In this document: piece by piece, positions 1 through 7,984 of the stretch | How the letters are laid out: every line of letters begins with the position of its first letter | Numbering within the stretch: position 1 is the first letter of the stretch | NCBI GenBank assembly: GCA_963205455.1 | Contig: CAUJJL010000038.1 | Span: 1-50,518 of the forward strand | Length of the DNA stretch: 50,518 nucleotides | Direction of reading: 5' to 3' | From: Verrucomicrobiota bacterium | Lineage (GTDB): Bacteria > Verrucomicrobiota > Verrucomicrobiia > Opitutales > Opitutaceae | Notes under the pieces: generated by a model | The model's input: the letters and a program-made list of their open reading frames with translations, nothing else | What the model was told of the DNA's origin: nothing | Databases searched by the model: none | Made by a program: the position numbers and the translations under genes

Positions 1-1
1 G

Positions 2-427
2 GGCTTGTCGCTCTCGTTGATTTACAAATGGGCCGAACCGCCTGGCGACGCGACGGGCAGCGGAGCCCATAATCCGCTTGATCGCGTGAATCAGCTCCTG
101 AAGGCGACGGAAGATACACGAATAGCGCAATGGGTTTGCGAGCGTGCTGGGGGATTTTTTATTGCCAATCCTGAGGCCACCAAAGCGCATCCGAATTCAT
201 TGATTCCCACGACCCATGCGATTGTTCAGGAGTTCGCGGACATGCTGGCCGTGATTGCCACTGCAGCGGCAGACAACCACATCACCCGGGACGAGGCAAA
301 GCAGATCCGACGACGCTGGGAGGAACTCAAGAGCGTGGCCGAAGGCTTCATTCGCGCCGCCGAGGATGGAAACTTCGGTTCGCTCAAAGATGCGCTCCCA
401 GTTCCGGAGAAGCCGAAGTTAACTTAG
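2..427 (+). CDS. Phage CII-like (Phage_CP76-type) protein, C-terminal part
   Basis: The reading frame is open to the left edge of the window, so the N-terminus is missing; the first in-window start-like codon is TTG at 5, but it need not be the real start. The visible part has a helical C-terminal segment with DNHITRDEAKQIRRRWEEL near the end. This looks like the C-terminal half of phage regulatory CII-like proteins (Phage_CP76), where a similar helix carries an 'ITxxEAxxIRxxxxEL' pattern. That match is from memory of the family, not from a search. No helix-turn-helix is visible in this half. The stop codon overlaps the stop of rph, which is convergent. It could be a lone regulator or a prophage remnant; nothing else phage-like follows. 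Confidence 0.6.
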   Translation, partial: GLSLSLIYKWAEPPGDATGSGAHNPLDRVNQLLKATEDTRIAQWVCERAGGFFIANPEATKAHPNSLIPTTHAIVQEFADMLAVIATAAADNHITRDEAKQIRRRWEELKSVAEGFIRAAEDGNFGSLKDALPVPEKPKLT

Positions 428-1173
428 GATTTCAGGAGCTGCTGGGTGAGGAAACCGGTCTGGAGCGCTGCGATTTCCTTCAGGCCTTTTTTAGCGAGGG
501 TCAACAGGGATTGAAGCTGATCGCCACTAAAGGTGGCCTCTTCCCCGGAGCCCTGCACTTCGACGAAACGACCCTGGCCGGTCATCACCACGTTGAAATC
601 AACCTCGGCATCCTTGTCCTCAGCATAAGGCAGATCGAGAAGTTCGCGACCCTCGAAAATTCCCACGCTGACAGCGGCAACGGAATCGCTGAGCGGGTTT
701 TCGGAAAGGCGTTTGGCGTCGATGAGCTTCTGGATCGCAAGACGTGCAGCGAGGTAGGCTCCCGTGATCGAGGCGGTTCGAGTGCCGCCATCTGCCTGAA
801 GCACATCACAATCAACCCAGAGCGTGTTCTGGCCGAGCTTTTGAAGATCGATGATTGCCCGAAGGGATCGACCGATGAGGCGCTGAATTTCAACCGTGCG
901 GCCGTCGATCCGGCCTTTCGATATGTCGCGTGCCTTACGCTCGTGAGTTGAATAGGGCAGCATCGAGTATTCGGCGGTAAGCCAGCCGCCCTTGACTCCC
1001 TGTTGTTTCATCCAAGTGGGAACATTGGGTTCGATCGTCGCGGCGCAGATCACGCGGGTGGTGCCGAATGACACGAGCACCGAGCCCGTGGCATGTGGGG
1101 CAATTCCTGCCTCAAATCGAATGGGCCGGAGCTGATCGGGAAGGCGACCGTCTGAACGGAGTGGAGATGTCAT
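424..1173 (-). CDS. rph: Ribonuclease PH
   Basis: A phosphorolytic 3'-to-5' exoribonuclease that trims tRNA 3' ends with phosphate as co-substrate. The 249-residue length fits the family (about 240). Visible landmarks are SDGRLPDQLRP near the N-terminus, VEIQRLIGRSLRA (phosphate/RNA-contacting arginines), QADGGTRTASITG (the GTR phosphate-binding motif), and the late segment EVQGSGEEATFS. Start is ATG at 1171-1173. It is the last gene of the minus-strand run, 46 bases after hprK, and its stop overlaps that of the convergent phage-like fragment. Nothing looks degenerate, unlike the truncated rph of some E. coli K-12 strains. Confidence 0.96.
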   Translation of the reverse strand: MTSPLRSDGRLPDQLRPIRFEAGIAPHATGSVLVSFGTTRVICAATIEPNVPTWMKQQGVKGGWLTAEYSMLPYSTHERKARDISKGRIDGRTVEIQRLIGRSLRAIIDLQKLGQNTLWVDCDVLQADGGTRTASITGAYLAARLAIQKLIDAKRLSENPLSDSVAAVSVGIFEGRELLDLPYAEDKDAEVDFNVVMTGQGRFVEVQGSGEEATFSGDQLQSLLTLAKKGLKEIAALQTGFLTQQLLKS

Positions 1174-1219
1174 GGAAATTCGACGCGCGTCTGGGGCTGC
1201 ACACGTGGAGCGATTGCTG

Positions 1220-2206
1220 TCATGGGTGCAGTGGGTGGATGGATACCGGCCTGGAGGGATCCTGTTTCTGCGTCATGAAGGCGATGAGGCGATCATTGAA
1301 ATCCTTGGCGGGATCGTGCCCCATCTTTTTCAGCGCCTGCGTGAGCGCAGCAACCTCGACCAGCCGTGCCATGTCACGTCCCGGCCGCACGTAGAGTTCG
1401 ATATGGGGAATCTGGAGGCCCAGGATGTCGTACTTGTTTTCCTCGAGTCCCGTGCGTTCCTCCACCGCCTCGGGTGTCCACTCGTGTAGCGAAACCACCA
1501 TGTCGACCCGCTTGTCGAGGCGGATCGATTTCACGCCAAACATCTCCGCTATGTTGATTATGCCAATGCCACGACATTCCATGTATCCCCGATTGAGGGG
1601 ACGGCTGGAGGCCATGAGTTCACGTTCGTCGAGCAGCTTGATGACGGTCAGGTCGTCGGCGACCAGGGAGTGGCCACGCTCGATGAGGGCGAGCGCGCAC
1701 TCACTCTTGCCCACGCCGGACGATCCCTTGAGCATGACCCCTACACCGCGGATATCCAGCGTGGTTGCATGTTCGGTCGTCGAGGGGGCGAACTCGTTAT
1801 CGATGCAGAGGGTGCCCATGTTCACCCAGTTCATCGTAATCATGGGTGTACGGAGGATCGGAAGGTTCTTTTCCTGGGCGACAGCGAGGAGCGGCGGGGT
1901 GGGGTTGTAGTTGCGTGTCAGGACGAGACATGGGACCTGGCGCTCGACCATTTCCGTGAAGATTTCGATCTGCTGCTGATGCGTGAGCGTCTTGAGATAG
2001 GTCATCTCCGCGGAACCAAGGACCTGGATGCGCTTGTTCGCGAAATAGCGGAAGAATCCCGTGAGCGCGAGCGCGGGCCGATTGATTGATCCCTCGCGTA
2101 TCATCCGGTGAAGCCCACGTTCACCGGTTACCAGCTCAATCTTCAGCTTTTCCCGGTAGGTCTCGAGGAAATGCGCGACGGTGATCCCATGAATGACTTT
2201 GGGCAT
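1220..2206 (-). CDS. hprK: HPr kinase/phosphorylase
   Basis: A bifunctional enzyme that phosphorylates HPr (or an HPr-like protein) on serine using ATP or PPi and can reverse the reaction. The 328-residue product has the regulatory N-terminal domain (about 1-130) and the catalytic domain with Walker A GSSGVGKS at 161-168. The HprK signature CRGIGIINI lies near 211-219, and a conserved histidine at about 146 precedes the P-loop. I chose ATG at 2204-2206 because the protein then begins MPKVIHG, as HprK proteins usually do; an in-frame TTG at 2242 is also possible. The gene lies between lptB and rph. No ptsH or PTS permease is visible nearby, so its partner must be elsewhere. In many Gram-negatives hprK or ptsN sits near lpt genes, so this placement follows a known linkage. 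Confidence 0.95.
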   Translation of the reverse strand: MPKVIHGITVAHFLETYREKLKIELVTGERGLHRMIREGSINRPALALTGFFRYFANKRIQVLGSAEMTYLKTLTHQQQIEIFTEMVERQVPCLVLTRNYNPTPPLLAVAQEKNLPILRTPMITMNWVNMGTLCIDNEFAPSTTEHATTLDIRGVGVMLKGSSGVGKSECALALIERGHSLVADDLTVIKLLDERELMASSRPLNRGYMECRGIGIINIAEMFGVKSIRLDKRVDMVVSLHEWTPEAVEERTGLEENKYDILGLQIPHIELYVRPGRDMARLVEVAALTQALKKMGHDPAKDFNDRLIAFMTQKQDPSRPVSIHPLHP

Positions 2207-2253
2207 GAAGAAAAAGGAGAAGCCGGAGCATGCCGACGACAAGAGAGATCGCT

Positions 2254-2988
2254 TTACAGATCGAAGTCTTTGCCAAGATAAAACTCCCGCGCCTGGGGAT
2301 CATTTATCAGAAAGTCCGCCGAACCCTGGGTAAGGACCCGTCCCTGGTGCATGAGGTAGGCGCGATCCACTATCCGAAGCGTTTCCCTAACGTTGTGATC
2401 GGTGAGGAGAACGCCTATGCCGCGTGCCTTCAATTCGCCGATGATGCGCTGTACTTCGCCGACGGAGATGGGATCGATGGCGGCGAAAGGCTCATCCATC
2501 AGGAGGAATTTAGGTTGGGAAACCAGCGCCCGGGCAATTTCCAGACGCCGACGCTCGCCGCCGGAAAGCGTGTAGGCTTTCTGCGAAGCCACATGCAGGA
2601 GTTGCAGGTCTGTCAGATGGCGTTCGACCAGGGATGCACGATGCCTGCGCGCAATGCCGATCGCCTCGGCGATTGCCAGGATGTTTTCAGCCACAGTAAG
2701 TTTTCGGAAAACTGAAGCTTCCTGCGGCAGATACCCTATCCCAAGTCGGGCCCTCTTGTGCATGCCCAAACGCGTGATGTTGCGCTGGTCGATGTATACG
2801 GAACCCGCCGTTGCCTGTATGAGGCCGACCACCATGTAGAAAGTGGTGGTCTTTCCAGCACCGTTTTGCCCGAGCAAACCCACCACCTCACCCGATGAAA
2901 GACCGATGTTGACACCGTTCACGACCGTGCGTGTGCCGAAAGTCTTGACGAGCCCGTCGGTACGGATCGACGAATTGGCCGCAGGCAT
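2254..2988 (-). CDS. lptB: LPS export ABC transporter ATP-binding protein LptB
   Basis: Cytoplasmic ATPase of the LptB2FG transporter that extracts LPS from the inner membrane and drives it onto the LptC-LptA bridge. The product (about 244 residues) shows Walker A GQNGAGKTT, the Q-loop region GIGYLPQEASVFRKLTV, signature LSGGERRRLEIARAL, Walker B FLLMDEPFAAIDP and the switch histidine in LLTDHNVRETL. The FRKLTVxENI stretch is typical of LptB rather than of general ABC ATPases. ATG at 2986-2988 is preferred over an upstream GTG at 3009. It follows lptA by about 77 bases and precedes hprK. The permeases LptF and LptG are not in the window. Confidence 0.95.
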   Translation of the reverse strand: MPAANSSIRTDGLVKTFGTRTVVNGVNIGLSSGEVVGLLGQNGAGKTTTFYMVVGLIQATAGSVYIDQRNITRLGMHKRARLGIGYLPQEASVFRKLTVAENILAIAEAIGIARRHRASLVERHLTDLQLLHVASQKAYTLSGGERRRLEIARALVSQPKFLLMDEPFAAIDPISVGEVQRIIGELKARGIGVLLTDHNVRETLRIVDRAYLMHQGRVLTQGSADFLINDPQAREFYLGKDFDL

Positions 2989-3065
2989 TGCTGGAGGGAT
3001 TTCGAGCACTTGAAGATGGTGACTGCCGTTGAGATTATACCCGAACTGGCTTGCAGGGCAGGCTC

Positions 3066-3617
3066 CTATTTCTTTTCCACAGGTTCGGGCGCCGGTGTCT
3101 TCATGGGTGCCTCCTTGTCAAACCCAAGGTCCTTCAACCCAGGGCCGGTCAGCTTGATGTTGTCTCCAAACAGTCGCCGCTCTCCTCTCAGGAGCACGAT
3201 CCTGGTGCCTGACGCCACATAAGGGCCGGATTTGTCGATCACGACGGGATTCTCCGTAAGAATGATTTTCTCCTCACCGGGGAAAACTTCCGCCCGACCA
3301 CAGGTGACCTCCCGATCTCCCTGGACGATGTGCACGCGCCCGATGGCGATCAGCGACCTGAATTTGTCGGGCTTGCCCACGGTTTCGGTGGTATCACCAA
3401 TGCGGGTTGCGACGACCTCAAGGTGATCGCAGCTGATCCTGAGGTTGTTGCCGGTGACGACGACATTCTGATCAAAGACAGCGGTGATTTCAGCATCCGT
3501 GCTCCGCATCTCGAGAGACGTGCTTTCGATGACCGTGGGTGGAACATCAGCGGCCCCCCTCAATGATGCCGCAAGAAGCGCCGTCAGCGGGACAAGAATG
3601 CGCAGCTTCGGTCTCAT
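3066..3617 (-). CDS. lptA: LptA/OstA-like periplasmic LPS transport protein
   Basis: A 183-residue exported protein with an N-terminal signal sequence (MRPKLRILVPLTALLAASLRG). A beta-jellyroll OstA-like domain follows, with repeating segments such as VFDQNVVVTGNNLRISCDHL, AIGRVHIVQGDREVTCGRAE and LFGDNIKLTG. LptA polymers carry LPS across the periplasm to LptDE. The ATG overlaps the stop of the upstream lptC-like gene (ATGA at 3614-3617), and lptB follows, the usual order lptC-lptA-lptB. The C-terminal tail is charged and proline-rich, which is a little longer than in E. coli LptA. Identity rests on the domain pattern and the context. Confidence 0.88.
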   Translation of the reverse strand: MRPKLRILVPLTALLAASLRGAADVPPTVIESTSLEMRSTDAEITAVFDQNVVVTGNNLRISCDHLEVVATRIGDTTETVGKPDKFRSLIAIGRVHIVQGDREVTCGRAEVFPGEEKIILTENPVVIDKSGPYVASGTRIVLLRGERRLFGDNIKLTGPGLKDLGFDKEAPMKTPAPEPVEKK

Positions 3618-4063
3618 TTGATGATATCCTTAAGTTCCATACGAAACACGACTCGCGCCTGCTTTGAAATGAGAATGGTTCGTTTTGGGTCATCATACCG
3701 CCAATCCGTTCCCAGAAGTTCGAAATCATCATTCACCACACGAACGGATTCCTCGCCAAAAATGACGCGCTGCTCGACGAGTACACGGGCGGATGGGCTG
3801 ACAAACACGGTTTCCACGCGCGCATCCGCATCGCCCGAGAAGAGCGTCAGCACCATGTCGTCAAGTTTTGCCTCGTTTGCATTGAGCATGACCGCTTCAC
3901 GGCCCCGAATCAACATGGTGCGAAATCCCTTTTCGTTAAATGATGGCAAGGAGAAATTCTTGATCGGTGCGTGGGTCGTGATCTTCGGTCCTGCCGCGGG
4001 TAGGGCTTGCCCTCCGAAAGTCAGTCCAATCAGAGCGCAGGTGCGAATCAATCGGAAGATCAT
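3614..4063 (-). CDS. lptC: LptC-like LPS export protein
   Basis: A 149-residue protein starting MIFRLIRTCALIGLTFGG. The hydrophobic N-terminus could be a membrane anchor as in LptC, or a signal peptide cleaved near LPAAG. The rest is beta-rich (LNANEAKLDDMVLTLFSGD, VEQRVIFGEESVRVVNDDF), as expected for an LptC/OstA-type jellyroll. Sequence alone gives only a weak LptC call; the position between kdsC and lptA, exactly where lptC sits in many bacteria, carries most of the weight. The ATG at 4061-4063 overlaps the kdsC stop in ATGA, and its own stop overlaps the lptA start the same way, so translation is probably coupled. An in-frame upstream start (4108) would overlap kdsC and is less likely. 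Confidence 0.72.
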   Translation of the reverse strand: MIFRLIRTCALIGLTFGGQALPAAGPKITTHAPIKNFSLPSFNEKGFRTMLIRGREAVMLNANEAKLDDMVLTLFSGDADARVETVFVSPSARVLVEQRVIFGEESVRVVNDDFELLGTDWRYDDPKRTILISKQARVVFRMELKDIIK

Positions 4064-4605
4064 GACTTGAAGGGCATCCCCCTTCTTGCTGCCAGGATCA
4101 GATCGCAAACCTCGCGGACTGCTCCCTGACCAGCCTCCCTTGAGGGGATGTAGAGCGCTGCACGAGTGGCAGAGGCCATGCCACGTTTTACGCTGACACC
4201 GATGCCGGCCCAGCGGATTGCTGGAACATCGATATCGTCGTCACCCATGTAGCAGCACGCTTGCCGGGGTATGCCCAGCCGGGATGCGAGATCTTGAAGC
4301 ACCGAGATCTTGTCGCTTTGTCCCTGTACAAGATGGGCAATCTTCAATTCCTGCGCCCGAATCGCGGTTGATTTTGAAACACGCCCACTGATCCATGCTA
4401 GGTCGATGCCGGCATCCCTCAGGCGAACCAGGCCCAATCCATCCAAGATGGAGAACCGCTTGGATTCCATGCCGTCTGATCCTACGAGGATTGTCCCATC
4501 GGTGAGTACACCGTCGACGTCCATTGCAAAAAGCCGAATATCTCCCCATGGCAGGCTTGGACAACTCGAACTGCACGACGAAAAGGAATCAGGTGCGTCT
4601 GGCAT
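4060..4605 (-). CDS. kdsC: 3-deoxy-D-manno-octulosonate 8-phosphate phosphatase (KdsC-type HAD)
   Basis: A HAD phosphatase that converts Kdo-8-phosphate to Kdo, the sugar linking lipid A to the LPS core. The motifs are clear: motif I FAMDVDGVLTDG (catalytic aspartates), motif II WISGRVS, the lysine region GQSDKISVLQD, and motif III YMGDDDIDVPA. The late GQGAVREVCDLIL helix is typical of KdsC. The product is about 181 residues from ATG 4603-4605, close to the family length. An in-frame TTG at 4638 would overlap the upstream E1 gene. It is followed directly by lptC, lptA and lptB, the same neighbourhood as in E. coli. Confidence 0.93.
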   Translation of the reverse strand: MPDAPDSFSSCSSSCPSLPWGDIRLFAMDVDGVLTDGTILVGSDGMESKRFSILDGLGLVRLRDAGIDLAWISGRVSKSTAIRAQELKIAHLVQGQSDKISVLQDLASRLGIPRQACCYMGDDDIDVPAIRWAGIGVSVKRGMASATRAALYIPSREAGQGAVREVCDLILAARRGMPFKS

Positions 4606-4625
4606 CAACGGAGTACAGGCTAATT

Positions 4626-6659
4626 TTACGCCATCCAATTGGCGATCTGTTCCACAGTCTTGGTGAAAGTTGGACGATAGGCCTGCTCCAACTCGTGGGC
4701 AAAGGGCACCGGCAGATCCATGGCAGCCAGGCGCAGCGGAGGCGCTTCCAGGTCAAAAAAGTGAAGTTCGGTCAATCGGGCAACGAGTTCGGCGCCGAAT
4801 CCATGGGTCAAACGCCCTTCATGAAGAACGATGAGCCGGTGTGTGCGGGCAAGCGAGTTTGATATGTTGTCTAGGTTTAACGGCGACAAAGCACGAAGAT
4901 CCCAGACATCGAAACTGCGCTCGTACTCTGTGGCAAAATACAAACTGACTTCATGTGCAAGGTGGGTGATTTCGCCGTAGGTTACCAGCGTCGCATAATC
5001 GCCATCCCTGAGCTTGCGTGGGTGCCAGACGTCGCGATAGCGCGGATTCCAAGTGATTGACTGCTTCTGACCCCGGTAGAGCGCTTTGTTTTCGAAAAGC
5101 AGGACGGGATTGTTGTCTTCGTAGGCTGCGAGCAGGCAGTCAAAGGCGTCCTGAGGCGTACTGGGGTAAAGGGCTTTCAGGCCGGGAATCCCAAGCAGCA
5201 CCGACTCCAATTCCTGTGAATGAAACGAACCCAAGCCAACACTGCCGCAGGGGAGGCGAAGCACGAGGGGAACGGCTGCCCCGGATCGGAAGTGGTAGGT
5301 GGCTGCGTTTTGGGTGATTTGTGTGAACGCTTCGGTCACAAAGTCGGCGAACTGAAACTCTTCAATGGGTCGGATCCCTCCAAGCGCCAGTCCAATGGCG
5401 TAGCCCGTGCATGCGCTTTCCGCCAAGGGAGTATTGAGAACCCGTTTGCGCCCGAAAGTGGATAGAAGGCCATCTGTCACCTTGAAAGCGCCTCCGTAGG
5501 TGGCGATGTCCTGGCCCATGATCATCGCCTCAGGGCGTTCGGTGAGAACTTTCCGTAGACCATGATTGAGAGCTTGGGCAAAGGTGAGAGGTTCCGTAGG
5601 GGGTGGGGAGGCTTTCCACGGAAATTCCGGGCTCTCGGGTTCGAACAAGTCGTCCTGCATCCCTTTCGGTGACGGACGCGGTTGTGCCAACGCCTGTTGA
5701 ATGCATGCCTCCAGGAATGCATTGAGCTCGGACTCAATGGCTGTAACGCGCTCTTCGTGTCCGGACTTGCAAAGTTCATCGCGGAAGCGGGGAACGGGGT
5801 CGGCTGCCTGAAAGGACTCTGCCTCGCCCGGGGCCAGGTAATTGCACGTGTCGTAGGCAGCGTGTCCTCTCAACCGAAGCACATGAGCCTCAATGAGAAT
5901 CGGGCGGGAGGTTTCTCGGACGCGCCGGATGACCGTCGATAGCGTTTTTGCGATGTTATTCAGGTCGGTGGTGGCATCGAGAGTATACCCTTCAATGCCG
6001 TAACCCGCGGCACGCTTCCAGAGTTCGGTACCCGGAGCGTACTGTTCACTGAGCGGCGTGGAATAGGCATACCGATTGTTTTCGATGACAAAAACGATGG
6101 GCAAGGACAGCAGGGATGCCAGATTCAGAGATTCGTGGACATCGCCGGTGCTGGATCCCCCATCGCCGAAAAACGCGAAGCCAACCGCTGGCTTGCCTTG
6201 ACGGCGTTGAGCATCAGTCAGGCCGATGACATTGGAAATCATCGTCCCTAAGTGGCTGATCATTGGAAGAGAACGATTTACGGGGTCACCATGATGGACG
6301 TTTCCTTCCCGCGCTTTTGTGGGGCTCATGGCATTGGCGAAATACTGGCACAGGTGCTCAACGAGATGTCCGCTCCAGATCAGCTGCCCGCCGAAGCCAC
6401 GGTGTGTGAAGGAGATAACATCGTTGGATTTGTCTGCCAACAATGCCAGTGGGACGATCAAAGCCTCACTTCCCTGTCCACCGGTCACGGTTCCCTTGAT
6501 CAGCCCTTGGCGAAAAAGTTCAAGGATCCTGTTGTCACCAGTCCTCGCCAGATGCATCCAGGCATAGACCTGGAGGAGCTCGTCGGCATCCAAGAGCTCA
6601 AGATCCTTCGATCGAAGATCGCGCTTGGTCAGAAGGGTTGGTACCGCAGGGAAATCCAT
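4626..6659 (-). CDS. Fused alpha-beta E1 subunit of a 2-oxo acid dehydrogenase
   Basis: A 677-residue thiamine-diphosphate enzyme in which the two E1 subunits are one chain. Residues about 20-310 are the alpha domain with the ThDP motif starting GDGGSSTGDVHESLNL and ending ENNRYAYST. Residues about 350-677 are the beta domain, with MGQDIATYGGAFKVTDGL, the pyrimidine-binding glutamate region NTPLAESACTGYAIG, and a C-terminal transketolase-like domain. Family knowledge points to decarboxylation of a branched-chain 2-oxo acid or pyruvate/acetoin with transfer to a lipoyl E2; the substrate cannot be read from sequence. No E2 or E3 gene is in the window. The region between the domains (about 310-350) is a proline-rich linker. 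It is the first gene of the run leading to kdsC and the lpt genes, 20 bases before kdsC. Confidence 0.92.
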   Translation of the reverse strand: MDFPAVPTLLTKRDLRSKDLELLDADELLQVYAWMHLARTGDNRILELFRQGLIKGTVTGGQGSEALIVPLALLADKSNDVISFTHRGFGGQLIWSGHLVEHLCQYFANAMSPTKAREGNVHHGDPVNRSLPMISHLGTMISNVIGLTDAQRRQGKPAVGFAFFGDGGSSTGDVHESLNLASLLSLPIVFVIENNRYAYSTPLSEQYAPGTELWKRAAGYGIEGYTLDATTDLNNIAKTLSTVIRRVRETSRPILIEAHVLRLRGHAAYDTCNYLAPGEAESFQAADPVPRFRDELCKSGHEERVTAIESELNAFLEACIQQALAQPRPSPKGMQDDLFEPESPEFPWKASPPPTEPLTFAQALNHGLRKVLTERPEAMIMGQDIATYGGAFKVTDGLLSTFGRKRVLNTPLAESACTGYAIGLALGGIRPIEEFQFADFVTEAFTQITQNAATYHFRSGAAVPLVLRLPCGSVGLGSFHSQELESVLLGIPGLKALYPSTPQDAFDCLLAAYEDNNPVLLFENKALYRGQKQSITWNPRYRDVWHPRKLRDGDYATLVTYGEITHLAHEVSLYFATEYERSFDVWDLRALSPLNLDNISNSLARTHRLIVLHEGRLTHGFGAELVARLTELHFFDLEAPPLRLAAMDLPVPFAHELEQAYRPTFTKTVEQIANWMA

Positions 6660-6796
6660 GGCGTTGTTGGACGCTGATCAGCTCATTGGCTCTGCGCAAG
6701 GTTGCACGTTGTGCCGCCATTTGCGCTCATGCAGAGATTGTGGCTGGTCACAATGAGCCTTGTCGCAGGACGAGATTGAGGAAGGTCGGCGAAGAG

Positions 6797-6831
6797 AAAA
6801 AAAAGGCGGCTCCGTTTGGATCGGAGCCGCC
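6797..6831 (-). terminator. Rho-independent terminator after the coiled-coil gene
   Basis: Read on the minus strand, a perfect 10-bp stem GGCGGCTCCG/CGGAGCCGCC with a 7-base loop is followed by eight T residues. It lies just beyond the last gene of the exbB-to-coiled-coil operon and clearly marks its 3' end. Confidence 0.93.
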
Positions 6832-6849
6832 AGTGAAAGTTGGCGTGGA

Positions 6850-7392
6850 CTATTTGGACTTGGCTTTCTCGACCGGTGGCGGTGGCGGCGGGCGGGCGAT
6901 GGCACTCTCAGAGGCCTTGTTTGCCACCATGCTAACCATGCGCTGGATCTCGAGCTCAGCGTCACGCTTCGCGATGAGTGCAAGTTCTACTTTCTTCTTC
7001 AGATCGAAGGATTCCTTCGTGATATTGTCTTTCTTCTGGCGAATTTCCTTAAGTTGAGCCTCGAGCTCGGCAATCTGCTTTGTGTATTTGGCAGCTTCGG
7101 CATTGTACTTGGCGGTTGAATCGGCGATCTCCTTGCTTTGTGCCTCCCATTTGGCGCGGCGATCATCATCCTTCTTTTTCTCCTCCGCCAAGCGTTTCTG
7201 TTGCCGATCGTCGGCGTCCTTGCGCGCCTTGTCTTCAATTTCCTTCTTTTTGGCATCCGCCTCATCCTTGGCAATTTTGGCTGCCTTGGCACGCAGCTCG
7301 GTTTTGACACCCTCCTCTTGGATGAACTTGTAGTAGTAGACTCCGAACAGCGTGCAGAGCACGATGGGGACAATGAGATAGAACTTGTTCAT
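6850..7392 (-). CDS. Membrane-anchored TolA-like coiled-coil protein (paralogue 1)
   Basis: A 180-residue protein with one N-terminal membrane helix (FYLIVPIVLCTLFGVYYY) and then a long charged helix rich in K, E, A and D. A second helical stretch (QIAELEAQLKEIRQKKDN) follows, and the tail contains six prolines in a row. The build resembles domain I plus domain II of TolA, but the globular TolA domain III is missing. ATG at 7390-7392 is chosen because it places the membrane helix at the N-terminus and leaves a 19-base gap to the upstream paralogue. It is the last gene of the operon. I do not recognise a named family; a role in linking the inner membrane to the cell wall or to TonB/ExbD is inference. 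Confidence 0.8.
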   Translation of the reverse strand: MNKFYLIVPIVLCTLFGVYYYKFIQEEGVKTELRAKAAKIAKDEADAKKKEIEDKARKDADDRQQKRLAEEKKKDDDRRAKWEAQSKEIADSTAKYNAEAAKYTKQIAELEAQLKEIRQKKDNITKESFDLKKKVELALIAKRDAELEIQRMVSMVANKASESAIARPPPPPPVEKAKSK

Positions 7393-7411
7393 TTCTTGAT
7401 GTGGGAAGGGG

Positions 7412-7963
7412 TTAGCTCTTGCCCTTGGCGGCAGCGGCCGCTGCTGCGGCGAGTGCGTCAGCGGCAGCGCGCGCATCGTCGGCGGCTTTGATTTTGTCGA
7501 GGACTGTCTGGAGTCCCTTCACATTGGTTTCAGATTCCTTGACGGCCTTCTGGAGAAAGGCGGCCTCCGCAACGCTCTGTTTTTTCGTCTCTTCCACTTG
7601 AGCGATGGCAATCTTTTCCTCCTCAATGTCCTTGGTCAGACGGACAACCTGCCTGCTGAGCTTTTCCTGGTCGCGGGCAGCCTTTTCGCGGGCTTCTATT
7701 GCGGCTGCGCGAGCTTCCTTTTCGCGCTGATCCTTTTCTTCCTTTTCCTTCTTCTCACGGATGCGCTGCTCGGCCAGTCGGGTGGCATCTTCGATTGCCT
7801 GTTTTCGGGCATCAAGCTCTGCCTTCTTCTTGTCTTCGATTGCCTTCTTTTGGGCGGCAACCTTCTCATCCTGCTTAACCTGATACTCTTTGGCGAAATT
7901 CCAATAGAATCCACCAAAGATCAGGAGCATGATCAAGGGGGCGATGAAGTAAGCTTTATTCAT
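7412..7963 (-). CDS. Membrane-anchored TolA-like coiled-coil protein (paralogue 2)
   Basis: A 183-residue protein of the same plan as its downstream neighbour: start MNKAYFIAPLIMLLIFGGFY with one membrane helix, a long K/E/A-rich helix (KEKEEKDQREKEARAAAIEA) and a second coiled-coil segment. An alanine-rich tail (eight consecutive Ala) ends in KGKS. Both paralogues start MNK followed by an aromatic residue and have an aromatic cluster at the end of the membrane helix, which points to tandem duplication. It sits 21 bases after the TPR gene. No known family is recognised beyond the resemblance to the helical part of TolA. Confidence 0.82.
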   Translation of the reverse strand: MNKAYFIAPLIMLLIFGGFYWNFAKEYQVKQDEKVAAQKKAIEDKKKAELDARKQAIEDATRLAEQRIREKKEKEEKDQREKEARAAAIEAREKAARDQEKLSRQVVRLTKDIEEEKIAIAQVEETKKQSVAEAAFLQKAVKESETNVKGLQTVLDKIKAADDARAAADALAAAAAAAAKGKS

Positions 7964-7984
7964 GAAGTTCGATAGTGAAAAACG

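Noticed and set aside
585..951. Open frames on both strands inside rph
   Set aside because: They lie in alternative frames of a clear RNase PH gene and show no protein family pattern.
5057..6677. Several plus-strand open frames across the E1 gene
   Set aside because: They are antisense frames of a well-supported GC-rich gene; sequences are low in hydrophobic pattern and match no family.
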